NCBI RefSeq assembly: GCF_051660745.1
Contig: NZ_JBOFQF010000028.1
Span: forward strand, 446,790-510,789
Reading direction: 5' to 3'
Length of the DNA: 64,000 nucleotides
Source: Segniliparus sp051660745
GTDB lineage: Bacteria; Actinomycetota; Actinomycetes; Mycobacteriales; Mycobacteriaceae
Positions within the stretch are counted from its first letter, which is position 1. Every line of letters starts with the position of its first letter. Made by a program: the position numbers and the translations under genes. Below the pieces are notes generated by a model. The model made no database searches and had not been told where the DNA came from. It was given only the letters and a program-made list of their open reading frames with translations. Below are positions 40,195 through 49,178 of the stretch, one piece after another.

Positions 40195-40210
40195 TTGACA
40201 GCAACTGTCA
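40195..40210. promoter_or_regulatory. TGACAG inverted repeat upstream of exported protein and aspS
   Basis: TGACAG (40196-40201) and CTGTCA (40205-40210) form a perfect inverted repeat around CAA, and TTGACAG itself starts at 40195. The site lies in the gap between the leftward exported protein and rightward aspS. Confidence 0.35.
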
Positions 40211-40335
40211 GCTTTCTCACAGCAAGGTCTGCGCGCTGGGGGAGCGGTCCTGCGCGAGCCCTGCGCAAGTCGGTTGCGCCGGGCGCGAGCGAACCCGTAA
40301 AGTGCCACCGGAAGCGAAGAAGGAGAGGTGGCGGC

Positions 40336-42114
40336 GTGCGCACGCATTTAGCCGGTGAACTGCGAGAAGACCATATCGGAACGGATGTGGTGCTCACCGG
40401 TTGGGTCTCCCGCCGCCGCGACCACGGCGGTGTGATCTTCGTCGACCTCCGGGACAAGTCCGGCCTCGCCCAGGTCGTTTTCCGCGACGGCGAGGTGCTC
40501 GAGCGCGCGCACGGGCTGCGCGCGGAGTACTGCCTGAAGATCAACGGCGTCGTCGACCGCCGTCCCGAGGGCAGCGAGAACGCCGCCCTCGGCTCGGGCG
40601 CCGTCGAAGTCGGCGTCGCGAGCTTCGAAGTGCTCTCCGAGTCCGCCCCGCTGCCGTTCCCGCTCGACGAGCCTGCAGGAGAGGAGACCCGGTTCCACTA
40701 CCGGTACCTCGACTTGCGCAGGCCCGAGGCGGCGCGCATCCTCCGATTGCGCTCGTCGATCAACGCGGCGGCCCGGCAGACGCTCCTCGACCAGGACTTC
40801 GTGGAGGTGGAGACGCCGACGCTCACCCGCTCCACCCCGGAAGGGGCGCGGGACTTCATCGTCCCCGCGCGCCTGAAGCCCGGCAGCTGGTACGCGCTGC
40901 CGCAGAGCCCCCAGCTGTTCAAGCAGCTGCTCATGGTCGGCGGGATCGAGCGGTACTTCCAGCTCGCCCGCTGCTACCGCGACGAGGACTTCCGCGCCGA
41001 CCGCCAGCCCGAGTTCACGCAGCTGGACTTGGAGATGAGCTTTGTCGGGCAGGACGACGTGATCGCCCTCGCGGAGGACGTCGTCGCGGCCGTCTGGGGG
41101 CTCGGGGGCGAGGCCCCGCAGCTCCCGTTGCCCAGGATCACGTACGCGGAGGCCATGCGCCGATACGGCTCCGACAAGCCCGACCTGCGGTTCGGCGTGG
41201 AGCTCGTGGACTGCACCGAGTACTTCAAGGACACCCCGTTCCGGGTCTTCCAGGCCGAGCACGTCGGCGCCGTGGTCATGGCGGGCGGAGCCGACCAGCC
41301 GCGCCGGACCCTCGACGGATGGCAGGACTGGGCGCGCCAGCGCGGCGCGAAAGGACTCGCGTACGTCCTGGTCGGCGAGGACGGCGCGCTGTCCGGCCCG
41401 GTGGCGAAGAACCTCTCCGAAGCCGAGCAGGGCGGTCTGGCCGAGCATGTCGGCGCGAAGCCGGGCGACTGCGTCTTCTTCGCGGCGGGCGACGCGAAGG
41501 GCGCGAGGAGCCTCCTCGGCGCCGCCCGTGTCGAAATCGCCAACCGGCTCGGTTTGATCGCCGAGGGCCCGAAGTGGTCGTTCGCCTGGGTGGTGGACTT
41601 CCCGCTCCTCGAGCCCGCCGCGCAGGCGAAGGCGGCTGGCGACATCGCGGTCGGCGAAGGCGCGTGGACGGCGGTGCACCACGCGTTCACCGCGCCGACT
41701 GAGCAAAGCTTGGCTACCCTTGAGGAGGACCCCGGCTCTGCGCTCTCTCAAGCGTACGACCTGGTCTGCAATGGACATGAAATCGGCGGCGGCAGCATCC
41801 GCATCCACCGCCGGGAGGTGCAGGAGCGAGTGTTGAAACTCATGGGATTCGACGAGGAGCGGGCGCAGGCAGCGTTCGGCTTCCTCCTCGACGCCTTTGC
41901 GTTCGGCGCGCCGCCGCATGGCGGCATGGCCTTCGGCTGGGACCGGATCGCGGCCCTGCTGGCGGGGGTCGACTCGATCCGCGAGGTCATCGCCTTCCCG
42001 AAGTCCGGCGGCGGGCAAGACCCGCTCACCGGGGCTCCGGGCCCGATCGCTCCCGCCCAGCGCGCCGAGACCGGCGTCGACTGGAAACCCGACTCGAAGC
42101 AAGAGAAGAAGTAG
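40336..42114 (+). CDS. aspS: Aspartyl-tRNA synthetase
   Basis: The 592-residue class II synthetase has an N-terminal anticodon-binding OB fold (DVVLTGWVSRRRDHGGVIFVDLRDKSGLAQVVF). Motif 2 is RDEDFRADRQPEFTQLDLE, the bacterial GAD insert lies in the middle, and motif 3 is GGMAFGWDRIAALL. Actinobacterial enzymes of this type usually also charge tRNA-Asn for later transamidation. The GTG at 40336 has AAGGAGAGG upstream and gives the standard N-terminus. It starts the conserved aspS-alaS block. Confidence 0.96.
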   Translation: MRTHLAGELREDHIGTDVVLTGWVSRRRDHGGVIFVDLRDKSGLAQVVFRDGEVLERAHGLRAEYCLKINGVVDRRPEGSENAALGSGAVEVGVASFEVLSESAPLPFPLDEPAGEETRFHYRYLDLRRPEAARILRLRSSINAAARQTLLDQDFVEVETPTLTRSTPEGARDFIVPARLKPGSWYALPQSPQLFKQLLMVGGIERYFQLARCYRDEDFRADRQPEFTQLDLEMSFVGQDDVIALAEDVVAAVWGLGGEAPQLPLPRITYAEAMRRYGSDKPDLRFGVELVDCTEYFKDTPFRVFQAEHVGAVVMAGGADQPRRTLDGWQDWARQRGAKGLAYVLVGEDGALSGPVAKNLSEAEQGGLAEHVGAKPGDCVFFAAGDAKGARSLLGAARVEIANRLGLIAEGPKWSFAWVVDFPLLEPAAQAKAAGDIAVGEGAWTAVHHAFTAPTEQSLATLEEDPGSALSQAYDLVCNGHEIGGGSIRIHRREVQERVLKLMGFDEERAQAAFGFLLDAFAFGAPPHGGMAFGWDRIAALLAGVDSIREVIAFPKSGGGQDPLTGAPGPIAPAQRAETGVDWKPDSKQEKK

Positions 42115-42120
42115 GAGCAC

Positions 42121-45100
42121 ATGGGGATCAAGGTCGCCCTCGAACACCACACCAGCTATAAATTCGACCGGCAGGCCAAGGTGTACCCGCATGTCGTGCG
42201 GCTGCGCCCCGCCCCACACACCCGCACCAAGATCGAGGCGTACTCGCTCGCGGTCCACCCTGGGCAGCACTTCCTGAACTGGCAGCAAGACCCGTTCGGC
42301 AACTTCCTCGCCCGGATGGTCTTCCCGGAGCGAACGGGGGAGCTCTCGTTCACCGTCTCGCTCGTCGCCGACCTCACCCCGATCAACCCGTTCGAGTTCT
42401 TCATCGAGGATTGGGCCGAGCACGTGGGGTTCACGTATCCCGCCGCGCTGCGCAAGTCGCTCAGCCCGTTCCGGACCCGGGTGAACGAGGCCGGGCCGGG
42501 GACGGGGCCGGGCGAGCTGGTCAAGGCCTTCGCCGATCGTTTCGCGAAGCCTGGCCGGATCCGGACGATCGAGCATTTGATCGCGATCAACGCGGCATTG
42601 AGCAAGGAGATCGGCTACAGCGTCCGGATGGAGCCCGGCGTGCAGACCCCGGACCACACGCTGCGCAGCAAGGTCGGCTCCTGCCGCGACTCCGGATGGC
42701 TCTTGGTCTCGGTGCTGCGCGAGCTCGGCTACGCCGCCCGGTTCGTCTCCGGCTACCTCGTGCAGCTCACCTCCGACCTGCCCGCGCTGGACGGGCCGTC
42801 CGGGCCCTCGGCCGACTTCACCGACCTGCACGCCTGGACCGAGGTGTTCCTCCCCGGCGCGGGATGGGTGGGCCTCGACCCGACTTCCGGGCTGTTCGCG
42901 GCCGAAGGGCACATCCCCCTCGCCGCGGCCCCCGAGCCCGCGCTCGCGGCCCCGATCGAAGGCTCGACCGACAAGTGCGAGGTCTCCTTCGAGTTCTCGA
43001 ACACTGTGCGGCGCGTCCACGAGGACCCGCGCGTCACCCTCCCGTACTCGGACGACCAGTGGAAGTCGGTGTACGAGCTCGGCCTCGCCGTCGACCAGCG
43101 GCTCAAGGACGAGGACGTGCGCCTGACGATGGGCGGCGAGCCGACGTTCGTCTCCGTGGACGACCGCACCTCGCAGGAGTGGACCGTCGCGGCCGACGGC
43201 CCCCACAAACGCGAGCGGGCGGAAGATCTCGCCCGGCGGCTGCGCGGCCAGCTCGCGCAGGGCGCGCTGCTCTCCCACACCCAAGGCAAGTGGTATCCGG
43301 GGGAGGAGCTGCCCCGGTGGAACATCGGCCTGCTCTGGCGCGAGGACGGCCAGCCGGTGTGGTCCGACGAGGCTTTGCTCGCCAAGCCGTGGGAGGCCGC
43401 GCCCCGCGACCTCGGCAGGGAGGAGTCGGCGAAGATCTCCGCGGAGTTCGCGCAGCGGCTCGCGGGCCAGCTCGGCCTCGCCGCCGAGGCGGCGCAACCC
43501 GCGTACGAGGACCCGCTGGCCCAATTGCAGCGCGCGCTGCGCCTGCCGTACGGCGACCCGTCCGACCTGGCGCTCGACCTCGGCCCCGACATCGACTCGC
43601 CCGAGGCGAGGGCGAACCTCGTCGAGATCTTGAACGCCAGCGCGAGCGAGCCGACCGCGTACGTGGTCCCGCTGGAGCCGTCGTGGACCGGAGACGGCTG
43701 GGCCAGCGCCATCTGGCGGACCCGCCGGGGGCGCATCGTCCTCTCGGAAGGCGACTCGCCCGCCGGGCTGCGCCTGCCGCTCGACTCGGTCGGCTGGTCC
43801 CCGGCGGCGCAGTTCCCGCCTGCGGACCCGACCGTGAAGCGGCCCAAGCTGCCGACCCCCGAAGAGCGCGAGCCGCGCCAACAGTCGAGCACCCCGCCGC
43901 CGCAGGTGCAGCTCGTCGGCGCCTCGACAACGGCGCTGGTGGCCGAGGTCAGAGACGGGCACCTGCACGTCTTCCTGCCGCCGCTGCCGACCGCCGAGGC
44001 GTATATCGACCTCGTCGGCGCGATTGAGGGCACCGCCCGAGAGCTCGGGGTCCCGGTCGTGCTGGAAGGCTACGACCCGCCAGCCGACCCACGGCTGAAA
44101 TTCATGTCGATCACCCCCGACCCCGGCGTCATCGAGGTGAACGTCCCGCCGGTCGGGAGCTTCGAGGAGCAGACCGAACTGCTCGAGAACCTCTACGAGC
44201 AGGCCCGCCTCGCCCGCTTGTCGACGGAGTCCTTCGATTTCGACGGCACGCACACCGGCACCGGCGGCGGCAACCACATCACCGTCGGCGGCCAGACCCC
44301 GAGCGACTCGCCGCTCCTGCGCCGCCCGGACCTGCTGGTCTCCCTGCTGACGTACTGGCAGCGGCACCCGTCGCTGTCCTACCTCTTCTCCGGGCGCTTC
44401 ATCGGGCCGACCTCCCAGGCGCCTCGGGCGGACGAGGGCAGGCCGGAGTCCCTGTACGAGATGGAAGTCGCCTTCGCCGAGCTCGACCGGCTCGCGCAGT
44501 CCGGGGAGTACCAGCCCTGGCAGGTGGACCGCGCGCTGCGGCACCTGCTCACCGACCTGACCGGCAACACGCACCGGGCGGAGTTCTGCATCGACAAGCT
44601 CTACAGCCCGGACTCGACCCGAGGGCGCCTCGGCCTCTTGGAGCTGCGCGGCTTCGAGATGCCGCCGCATCCGCAGATGGCGCTCGTGCAGTCCCTCCTG
44701 GTGCGCTCCCTCGTGGCGAAGTTCTGGGACGACCCGTTCAAAGCGCCGCTCATCCGACACGGGGCCGCGCTGCACGGGCGTTACCTCCTGCCGCACTACA
44801 ACATCGCCGACGCGTCGGAGATCGTCTCCGACCTGCGTAGTTCGGGGATCGAGTTCGAGCAGTCCTGGTTGGAGCCGTTCACCGAGTTCCGCTTCCCCCG
44901 GATCGGCTCGGTCGTCGTCGGCGGCGCGGAGCTGGAGCTGCGGGCGGGCATCGAGCCGTGGCACGTCCTCGGCGAAGAGGCCACGTCGGGCGGCACCGCT
45001 CGGTACGTCGACTCCTCCGTGGAGCGGCTGCAGGTCAAGCTCGTCGGGGCCGACCCAGGGCGGTTCGTCGCCACGTGCAACGGCTTCCCGATCCCGCTGC

Positions 45101-45468
45101 GCCAGACCGAGAAAGAGGACGTCCAAGTCGCCGGGGTCCGCTACCGGGCCTGGCAGCCGCCGAGCGCGCTGCACCCGACGATCACCGTCGACTCGCCGCT
45201 GCGGTTCGAGCTCATCGACACCTACTCCGGGCATTCCCTCGGCGGAGCCACCTACCACGTGGTGCATCCCGGCGGGCTGGCATACGAGGAGCCTCCTGTG
45301 AACTCCGCCACCGCGCAGTCGCGCCGGATCGGCAGGTTCGAGCCGATGAGCATGACGCCTGGCCCTATCGACCTGGGCAGAATCGCCGAAGCCGCCAGGC
45401 GGATGGCCGTTGACACGAGCGCCCCTGGCGTCCTGGATCTGCGCAGGGCGCGGACGGTGCTCCGGTAA
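42121..45468 (+). CDS. Transglutaminase-domain protein with DUF2126 (Rv2566-like)
   Basis: The 1,115-residue protein starts with a transglutaminase N-terminal domain (KVALEHHTSYKFDRQAKVYPHVVRLRPAPH). The papain-like core carries Cys188 (GSCRDSGWLL), His237 (DLHAWTEV) and Asp253 (LDPTSGL). The C-terminal about 800 residues match DUF2126 (EDVRLTMGGEPTFVS, GGGNHITVGG, RRPDLLVSLLTYWQRHPSLSYLFSGRFIGPTSQAPR). The gene is six bases after aspS and 11 bases before the ATP-grasp gene. The set is thought to make and transfer peptide bonds to unknown proteins or small molecules; this is from comparative genomics, not experiment. Confidence 0.92.
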   Translation: MGIKVALEHHTSYKFDRQAKVYPHVVRLRPAPHTRTKIEAYSLAVHPGQHFLNWQQDPFGNFLARMVFPERTGELSFTVSLVADLTPINPFEFFIEDWAEHVGFTYPAALRKSLSPFRTRVNEAGPGTGPGELVKAFADRFAKPGRIRTIEHLIAINAALSKEIGYSVRMEPGVQTPDHTLRSKVGSCRDSGWLLVSVLRELGYAARFVSGYLVQLTSDLPALDGPSGPSADFTDLHAWTEVFLPGAGWVGLDPTSGLFAAEGHIPLAAAPEPALAAPIEGSTDKCEVSFEFSNTVRRVHEDPRVTLPYSDDQWKSVYELGLAVDQRLKDEDVRLTMGGEPTFVSVDDRTSQEWTVAADGPHKRERAEDLARRLRGQLAQGALLSHTQGKWYPGEELPRWNIGLLWREDGQPVWSDEALLAKPWEAAPRDLGREESAKISAEFAQRLAGQLGLAAEAAQPAYEDPLAQLQRALRLPYGDPSDLALDLGPDIDSPEARANLVEILNASASEPTAYVVPLEPSWTGDGWASAIWRTRRGRIVLSEGDSPAGLRLPLDSVGWSPAAQFPPADPTVKRPKLPTPEEREPRQQSSTPPPQVQLVGASTTALVAEVRDGHLHVFLPPLPTAEAYIDLVGAIEGTARELGVPVVLEGYDPPADPRLKFMSITPDPGVIEVNVPPVGSFEEQTELLENLYEQARLARLSTESFDFDGTHTGTGGGNHITVGGQTPSDSPLLRRPDLLVSLLTYWQRHPSLSYLFSGRFIGPTSQAPRADEGRPESLYEMEVAFAELDRLAQSGEYQPWQVDRALRHLLTDLTGNTHRAEFCIDKLYSPDSTRGRLGLLELRGFEMPPHPQMALVQSLLVRSLVAKFWDDPFKAPLIRHGAALHGRYLLPHYNIADASEIVSDLRSSGIEFEQSWLEPFTEFRFPRIGSVVVGGAELELRAGIEPWHVLGEEATSGGTARYVDSSVERLQVKLVGADPGRFVATCNGFPIPLRQTEKEDVQVAGVRYRAWQPPSALHPTITVDSPLRFELIDTYSGHSLGGATYHVVHPGGLAYEEPPVNSATAQSRRIGRFEPMSMTPGPIDLGRIAEAARRMAVDTSAPGVLDLRRARTVLR

Positions 45469-45479
45469 ATTCGAACAAC

Positions 45480-48137
45480 ATGAGTCCGACCGGCTTGGGG
45501 TCGCAAGCGCAGCAAGTTCTGTTCGGGGAAGCCGCAGAAGGCTACGACGAGCTGACCGACGACGAGGGGCAGCCGCGTGCCCATTGGTCCGAGCTGCTTT
45601 CCTCGCTCGCCCCGATGGGGCAGCACGGCCTCGCCCGGCTGCGCGCCAGGGTGGCCAGGCAAGTCGAAAGCGACGGGATCACGTACAACCCGGTTGGCGC
45701 GTCCGCGCTCGCGACCGCCCGTGGGAAGCCGGGGGCCGAGGAGCTGGAGCCGGTGCACGGCGGACCGGCGCCATGGCCGCTGGACCCGGTCCCTATCGTG
45801 CTCTCCGCGCAGGACTGGGCCGTCTTGGAGGAGGGGCTCGCCCAGCGGGCCCGGCTGTTCGTCGCGCTCCTCGCAGATCTCTACGGCCCGCAGCGGATGC
45901 TGGAGCAAGGCCTTCTGCCCGCCGAGCTGGTCTTCGCGCACCGCGGCTACTTGCGCATGGCGCATGAGTCGCCGTCGCCGTCGAAGCCGGTGTTCTTGCA
46001 CGCGGTGGAGCTCGGGCGCAAACCCTCCGGGGAGTTCGTCGTGCACGCCGACCGGACGCAGGCCCCCTCCGGCATCGGCTACGCGGTCGCGGGCCGTCGT
46101 GTGCTGATGCGCACCGCGCCGGGCGTGTTCCAGGCGGTCGGCCCGCGCTCGCTCGGCCTGTTCGTCCAGGAGCTCCGGCTCGCGCTCATCGAAACGGCTC
46201 CCGCCGGAGTGGAGGACCCGACGGTGGTGGTGCTCTCGCCGGGCACCGGGTCGGAGACCGCGTTCGACCAGGCGCACCTTGCGCTCCTGATGGGCTTCCC
46301 GCTGGTCCAAGCCCCCGACCTGGTGGTCCGCGAGGGCAAGCTGTGGATGCGCTCTTTGGGGACGCTCAAACGAGTCGACGTGGTCCTGCGGCGGGTGGAC
46401 TCGCAGTACATCGACCCGCTCGACCTGCGCCCGGATTCCCAGCTGGGCGTCGCGGGCCTGGTGGAGGCGGCGAACCGGGGCACGGTGACGATCGTGAACT
46501 CCATCGGGTCCGGCGTGTTGGAGAACCCCGCGCTCGCCGTGTTCCTCCCGCAGCTCGCGCAGGCCCTTTTGGGCGAGGAGCTGCTCTTGGACAGCGCCAC
46601 CGTGCTGTGGGGCGGTCGTCCGGCGGATCGGGCGAAGATCGCAGAAGACCTCTCCGAGCTCGTCGTCCGCGACGTGGTGACCGGCGCCGCGCGCGCCGGA
46701 GCGGGGTTGACGGCCAAAGCAAAAGAGGCGTTCGCGCGGCAGTTGGCAGCGGAGCCGTGGCGTTGGGTCGGCCAGCTCCCCATGCGATTGAGCTCCGCGC
46801 CGGTGATCGCCGAGCCCTCCGGGGCCGACGAGCCTGCGCTCCTTGAGGGCGCGCCGGTGCTGTTGCGCTGTTTCACCGTGGCGCACGGCAATCAGCAAGT
46901 GGTGCTGCCCGGCGGGCTCGGCCAGGTCATGGCGAAGAACCCGCACGCCGCGCTGCCCGCCTCGAACGCGACGAAAGACATCTGGGTGATGCAGCCCGCG
47001 ACCGGGGCCGTGCGCGGCAAGAAGCCCGCCGAGCGCGGCGCGCGGGTGGTGGCCATCGATGTGCCGAGCGCCCGCGTCGCCGAGGTCCGCACCGACGAGG
47101 CGGTGACTTCCCCGCGCGTGCTCGCCGACCTCTTCTGGATCGGACGCTACGGGGAGCGGGCCGAGGCGTTGGCGCGCCTGCTCATCGTGATCCGGGAGCG
47201 GCTGCAGGAGCACCGGTCGGCGAGCGGGCCAGACGCGCCGTTCGCCGAGCCGTTGGAGTCGCTGTTCGCCGCGATGGAGCAAGTGACCGCCGGGCCGGGC
47301 TTCGGCTCGGAGCTGAGCGTGGCGCGCGGGCTGAAGGAGCTGCGGGCGTTCACCTTCGACCGGGAGCGCTCCGGGTCGCTCGCCCAGTCCGCCGACCGGC
47401 TCGGCAATGCCGCCCAAGGCGTGCGCGACCAGCTGTCGGTGGACACCTGGATGGTCCTTGCCGATTTGGAGCGCGCGCTGGAGCGTCCGGTCCGCCAGAG
47501 CGCGTCCGCGTCCTGGGCCGACGAGCTCGAACAGCTCTCTGCGGCGCAATCGCAGGTGCTCGCCGGAATGCTCGCGCTTTCCGGCCTCGCCTCGGAGTCG
47601 ATGGTGCACGATCCCGGCTGGCGGCTCATGGACATCGGCAAGCGCATCGAGCGGGGGCTGCAGCTGACCGCGCTCGTGCGCGCCACGCTCGGCAAAGCGC
47701 ACGAGGCCGAGTTGGAGCGGCCGCTCACCGAGGCGGTCCTCTCCTCGGTGGAGTCCGCCGTCATCTACCGCCGCAGGAACCATCTGCGCGTCCGGGTCGG
47801 CACGGTCGCCGAGCTGGTCTTCTTCGACGTCGACAACCCGAGGTCGTTGGTCTACCAGCTCGAGGCGCTGCGCCGGAACTTGATGGCGTTGCCGGACGCG
47901 GCCCGCTCCACCCGCGCCGAGCACGCTCTTGAGTCCCTGTTCAGCGTGCTGCGCAGGGTGGAGCCGGACGAGTTGGAACGGGTTTCGGCGGAAGGCGAGC
48001 GGACCGAGCTCGTGCAGTGGCTGACGGCCATGCACGACGGGTTGCGCGAGCTCGCGAGCACTATCGAGCGCTCGCGGCTCACCCCGCCGAGCAGGATGCG
48101 CCCGTTGTGGGCGGGCTCGGGGCAGGCGTGGAGCTAG
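45480..48137 (+). CDS. Circularly permuted ATP-grasp and alpha-E fusion protein (Rv2567-like)
   Basis: The 885-residue protein has an N-terminal circularly permuted ATP-grasp ligase domain (residues about 60-480, with FLHAVELGRKPSGEFVVHADRTQAPSGIGYAVAGR and LGRYGERAEA-type transitions). A C-terminal helical alpha-E domain (residues about 540-850) has ERAEALARLLIVIRERLQE and GWRLMDIGKRIERGLQL. Such ligases are predicted to attach an amino acid or peptide using ATP, paired with the adjacent transglutaminases. The ATG is 11 bases after the DUF2126 gene. Confidence 0.9.
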   Translation: MSPTGLGSQAQQVLFGEAAEGYDELTDDEGQPRAHWSELLSSLAPMGQHGLARLRARVARQVESDGITYNPVGASALATARGKPGAEELEPVHGGPAPWPLDPVPIVLSAQDWAVLEEGLAQRARLFVALLADLYGPQRMLEQGLLPAELVFAHRGYLRMAHESPSPSKPVFLHAVELGRKPSGEFVVHADRTQAPSGIGYAVAGRRVLMRTAPGVFQAVGPRSLGLFVQELRLALIETAPAGVEDPTVVVLSPGTGSETAFDQAHLALLMGFPLVQAPDLVVREGKLWMRSLGTLKRVDVVLRRVDSQYIDPLDLRPDSQLGVAGLVEAANRGTVTIVNSIGSGVLENPALAVFLPQLAQALLGEELLLDSATVLWGGRPADRAKIAEDLSELVVRDVVTGAARAGAGLTAKAKEAFARQLAAEPWRWVGQLPMRLSSAPVIAEPSGADEPALLEGAPVLLRCFTVAHGNQQVVLPGGLGQVMAKNPHAALPASNATKDIWVMQPATGAVRGKKPAERGARVVAIDVPSARVAEVRTDEAVTSPRVLADLFWIGRYGERAEALARLLIVIRERLQEHRSASGPDAPFAEPLESLFAAMEQVTAGPGFGSELSVARGLKELRAFTFDRERSGSLAQSADRLGNAAQGVRDQLSVDTWMVLADLERALERPVRQSASASWADELEQLSAAQSQVLAGMLALSGLASESMVHDPGWRLMDIGKRIERGLQLTALVRATLGKAHEAELERPLTEAVLSSVESAVIYRRRNHLRVRVGTVAELVFFDVDNPRSLVYQLEALRRNLMALPDAARSTRAEHALESLFSVLRRVEPDELERVSAEGERTELVQWLTAMHDGLRELASTIERSRLTPPSRMRPLWAGSGQAWS

Positions 48138-48165
48138 TGTCGGTCAGAGCAAGGCAGGTCAGGGC

Positions 48166-49071
48166 ATGAGCGAAGAGCTCGGGATGAGAGAAGAGCCAAG
48201 GGGACGGCTGTACCGGGTCACCCATCGCACGGTCTACGAGTACGACGACGACGTGACCTCGTCGTACGGCAGGGGCTTTCTGTGCCCGAGGGACTTCCCC
48301 GGCCAGCGGAGGATCGACCACGAGCTGGTCGTGGACCCGGAGCCGGAGGACTCGTCGACCGGGGTCGACGCGTTCGGCAACCACGATCTGTACTTCCACG
48401 TCACACAGACCCATCGCCGCCTCGTGGTCGACGCGCAGTCGACGGTCGCGGTCGCGGCGGAGCAGACCTCCTGGGCGAACTGGGACGACTGGGCGGATTG
48501 GGAGGATGTGCGGCTGCGCCTCGCGCAGGAGCCCCTCGTCCGGCAGTACGTGATCGACCTCGACCCCCCGGAGATCACCGACGAGGTGCTGCGGTGGGCC
48601 GCGCCCACGTTCGCCGCCCGCCGCCCGCTCGTGGAAGTGGTCGCCGAGCTCACGCACCGGATCTACAAGGAGCTGCGCTACGACCCCGGCTCGACGACCG
48701 TGGCGACCAAGGTCTCGGAAGTGCTGGCCCAGCGGTCGGGGGTGTGCCAGGACTTCGCGCGCCTCGCCATCGCCTGCCTGCGCGGGCACGGCCTGGCGGC
48801 CCGGTACGTCTCCGGCTATTTGCTCACCAACCCGCCGCCGGGGCAGCCGAAGCTCGTCGGGGCCGACGCGACGCACGCCTGGGCGGCCGTCTGCTTCGGC
48901 GAGGACCGGTGGCTCGCGTTCGACCCGACGAACAACCAGCTGGTGAGCGACGAGTACATCACCTGCGCGTGGGGCCGGGACTACGCGGATGTGCCGCCGC
49001 TGCGGGGCGTGATCTACTCGGAGGCGAAGACCAGCACCATCGGGGTGTCCGTGGACGTGGCAGAGCTGTAG
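48166..49071 (+). CDS. Transglutaminase-like cysteine protease (Rv2569c-like)
   Basis: The 301-residue protein has an N-terminal beta domain (LYRVTHRTVYEYDDDVTSSYGRGFLCPRDFPGQ) and a transglutaminase core with Cys194 (SGVCQDFAR), His237 (ATHAWAAV) and Asp253 (FDPTNN). It is the second transglutaminase of the block, 28 bases after the ATP-grasp gene, and should act with it as a peptidase or acyltransferase. The ATG follows AAGGCAGG; an in-frame ATG 18 bases downstream is also possible. Confidence 0.92.
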   Translation: MSEELGMREEPRGRLYRVTHRTVYEYDDDVTSSYGRGFLCPRDFPGQRRIDHELVVDPEPEDSSTGVDAFGNHDLYFHVTQTHRRLVVDAQSTVAVAAEQTSWANWDDWADWEDVRLRLAQEPLVRQYVIDLDPPEITDEVLRWAAPTFAARRPLVEVVAELTHRIYKELRYDPGSTTVATKVSEVLAQRSGVCQDFARLAIACLRGHGLAARYVSGYLLTNPPPGQPKLVGADATHAWAAVCFGEDRWLAFDPTNNQLVSDEYITCAWGRDYADVPPLRGVIYSEAKTSTIGVSVDVAEL

Positions 49072-49178
49072 CCGCGCGCGGAACTGCTGCGTCTGTGAAC
49101 GCAAGAAGTTGGTAAGAGAGCTCTAAGCGCGCGCCGTGTTTCCAATTTTGTCGGTCGACACGGGTATCTTGGAAAACG

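Noticed and set aside
40348..45267. A 1,639-codon open frame on the minus strand
   Set aside because: It is antisense to aspS and the DUF2126 transglutaminase gene, both with full catalytic motifs. Its Arg/Leu/Glu-rich translation is a GC-skew shadow.
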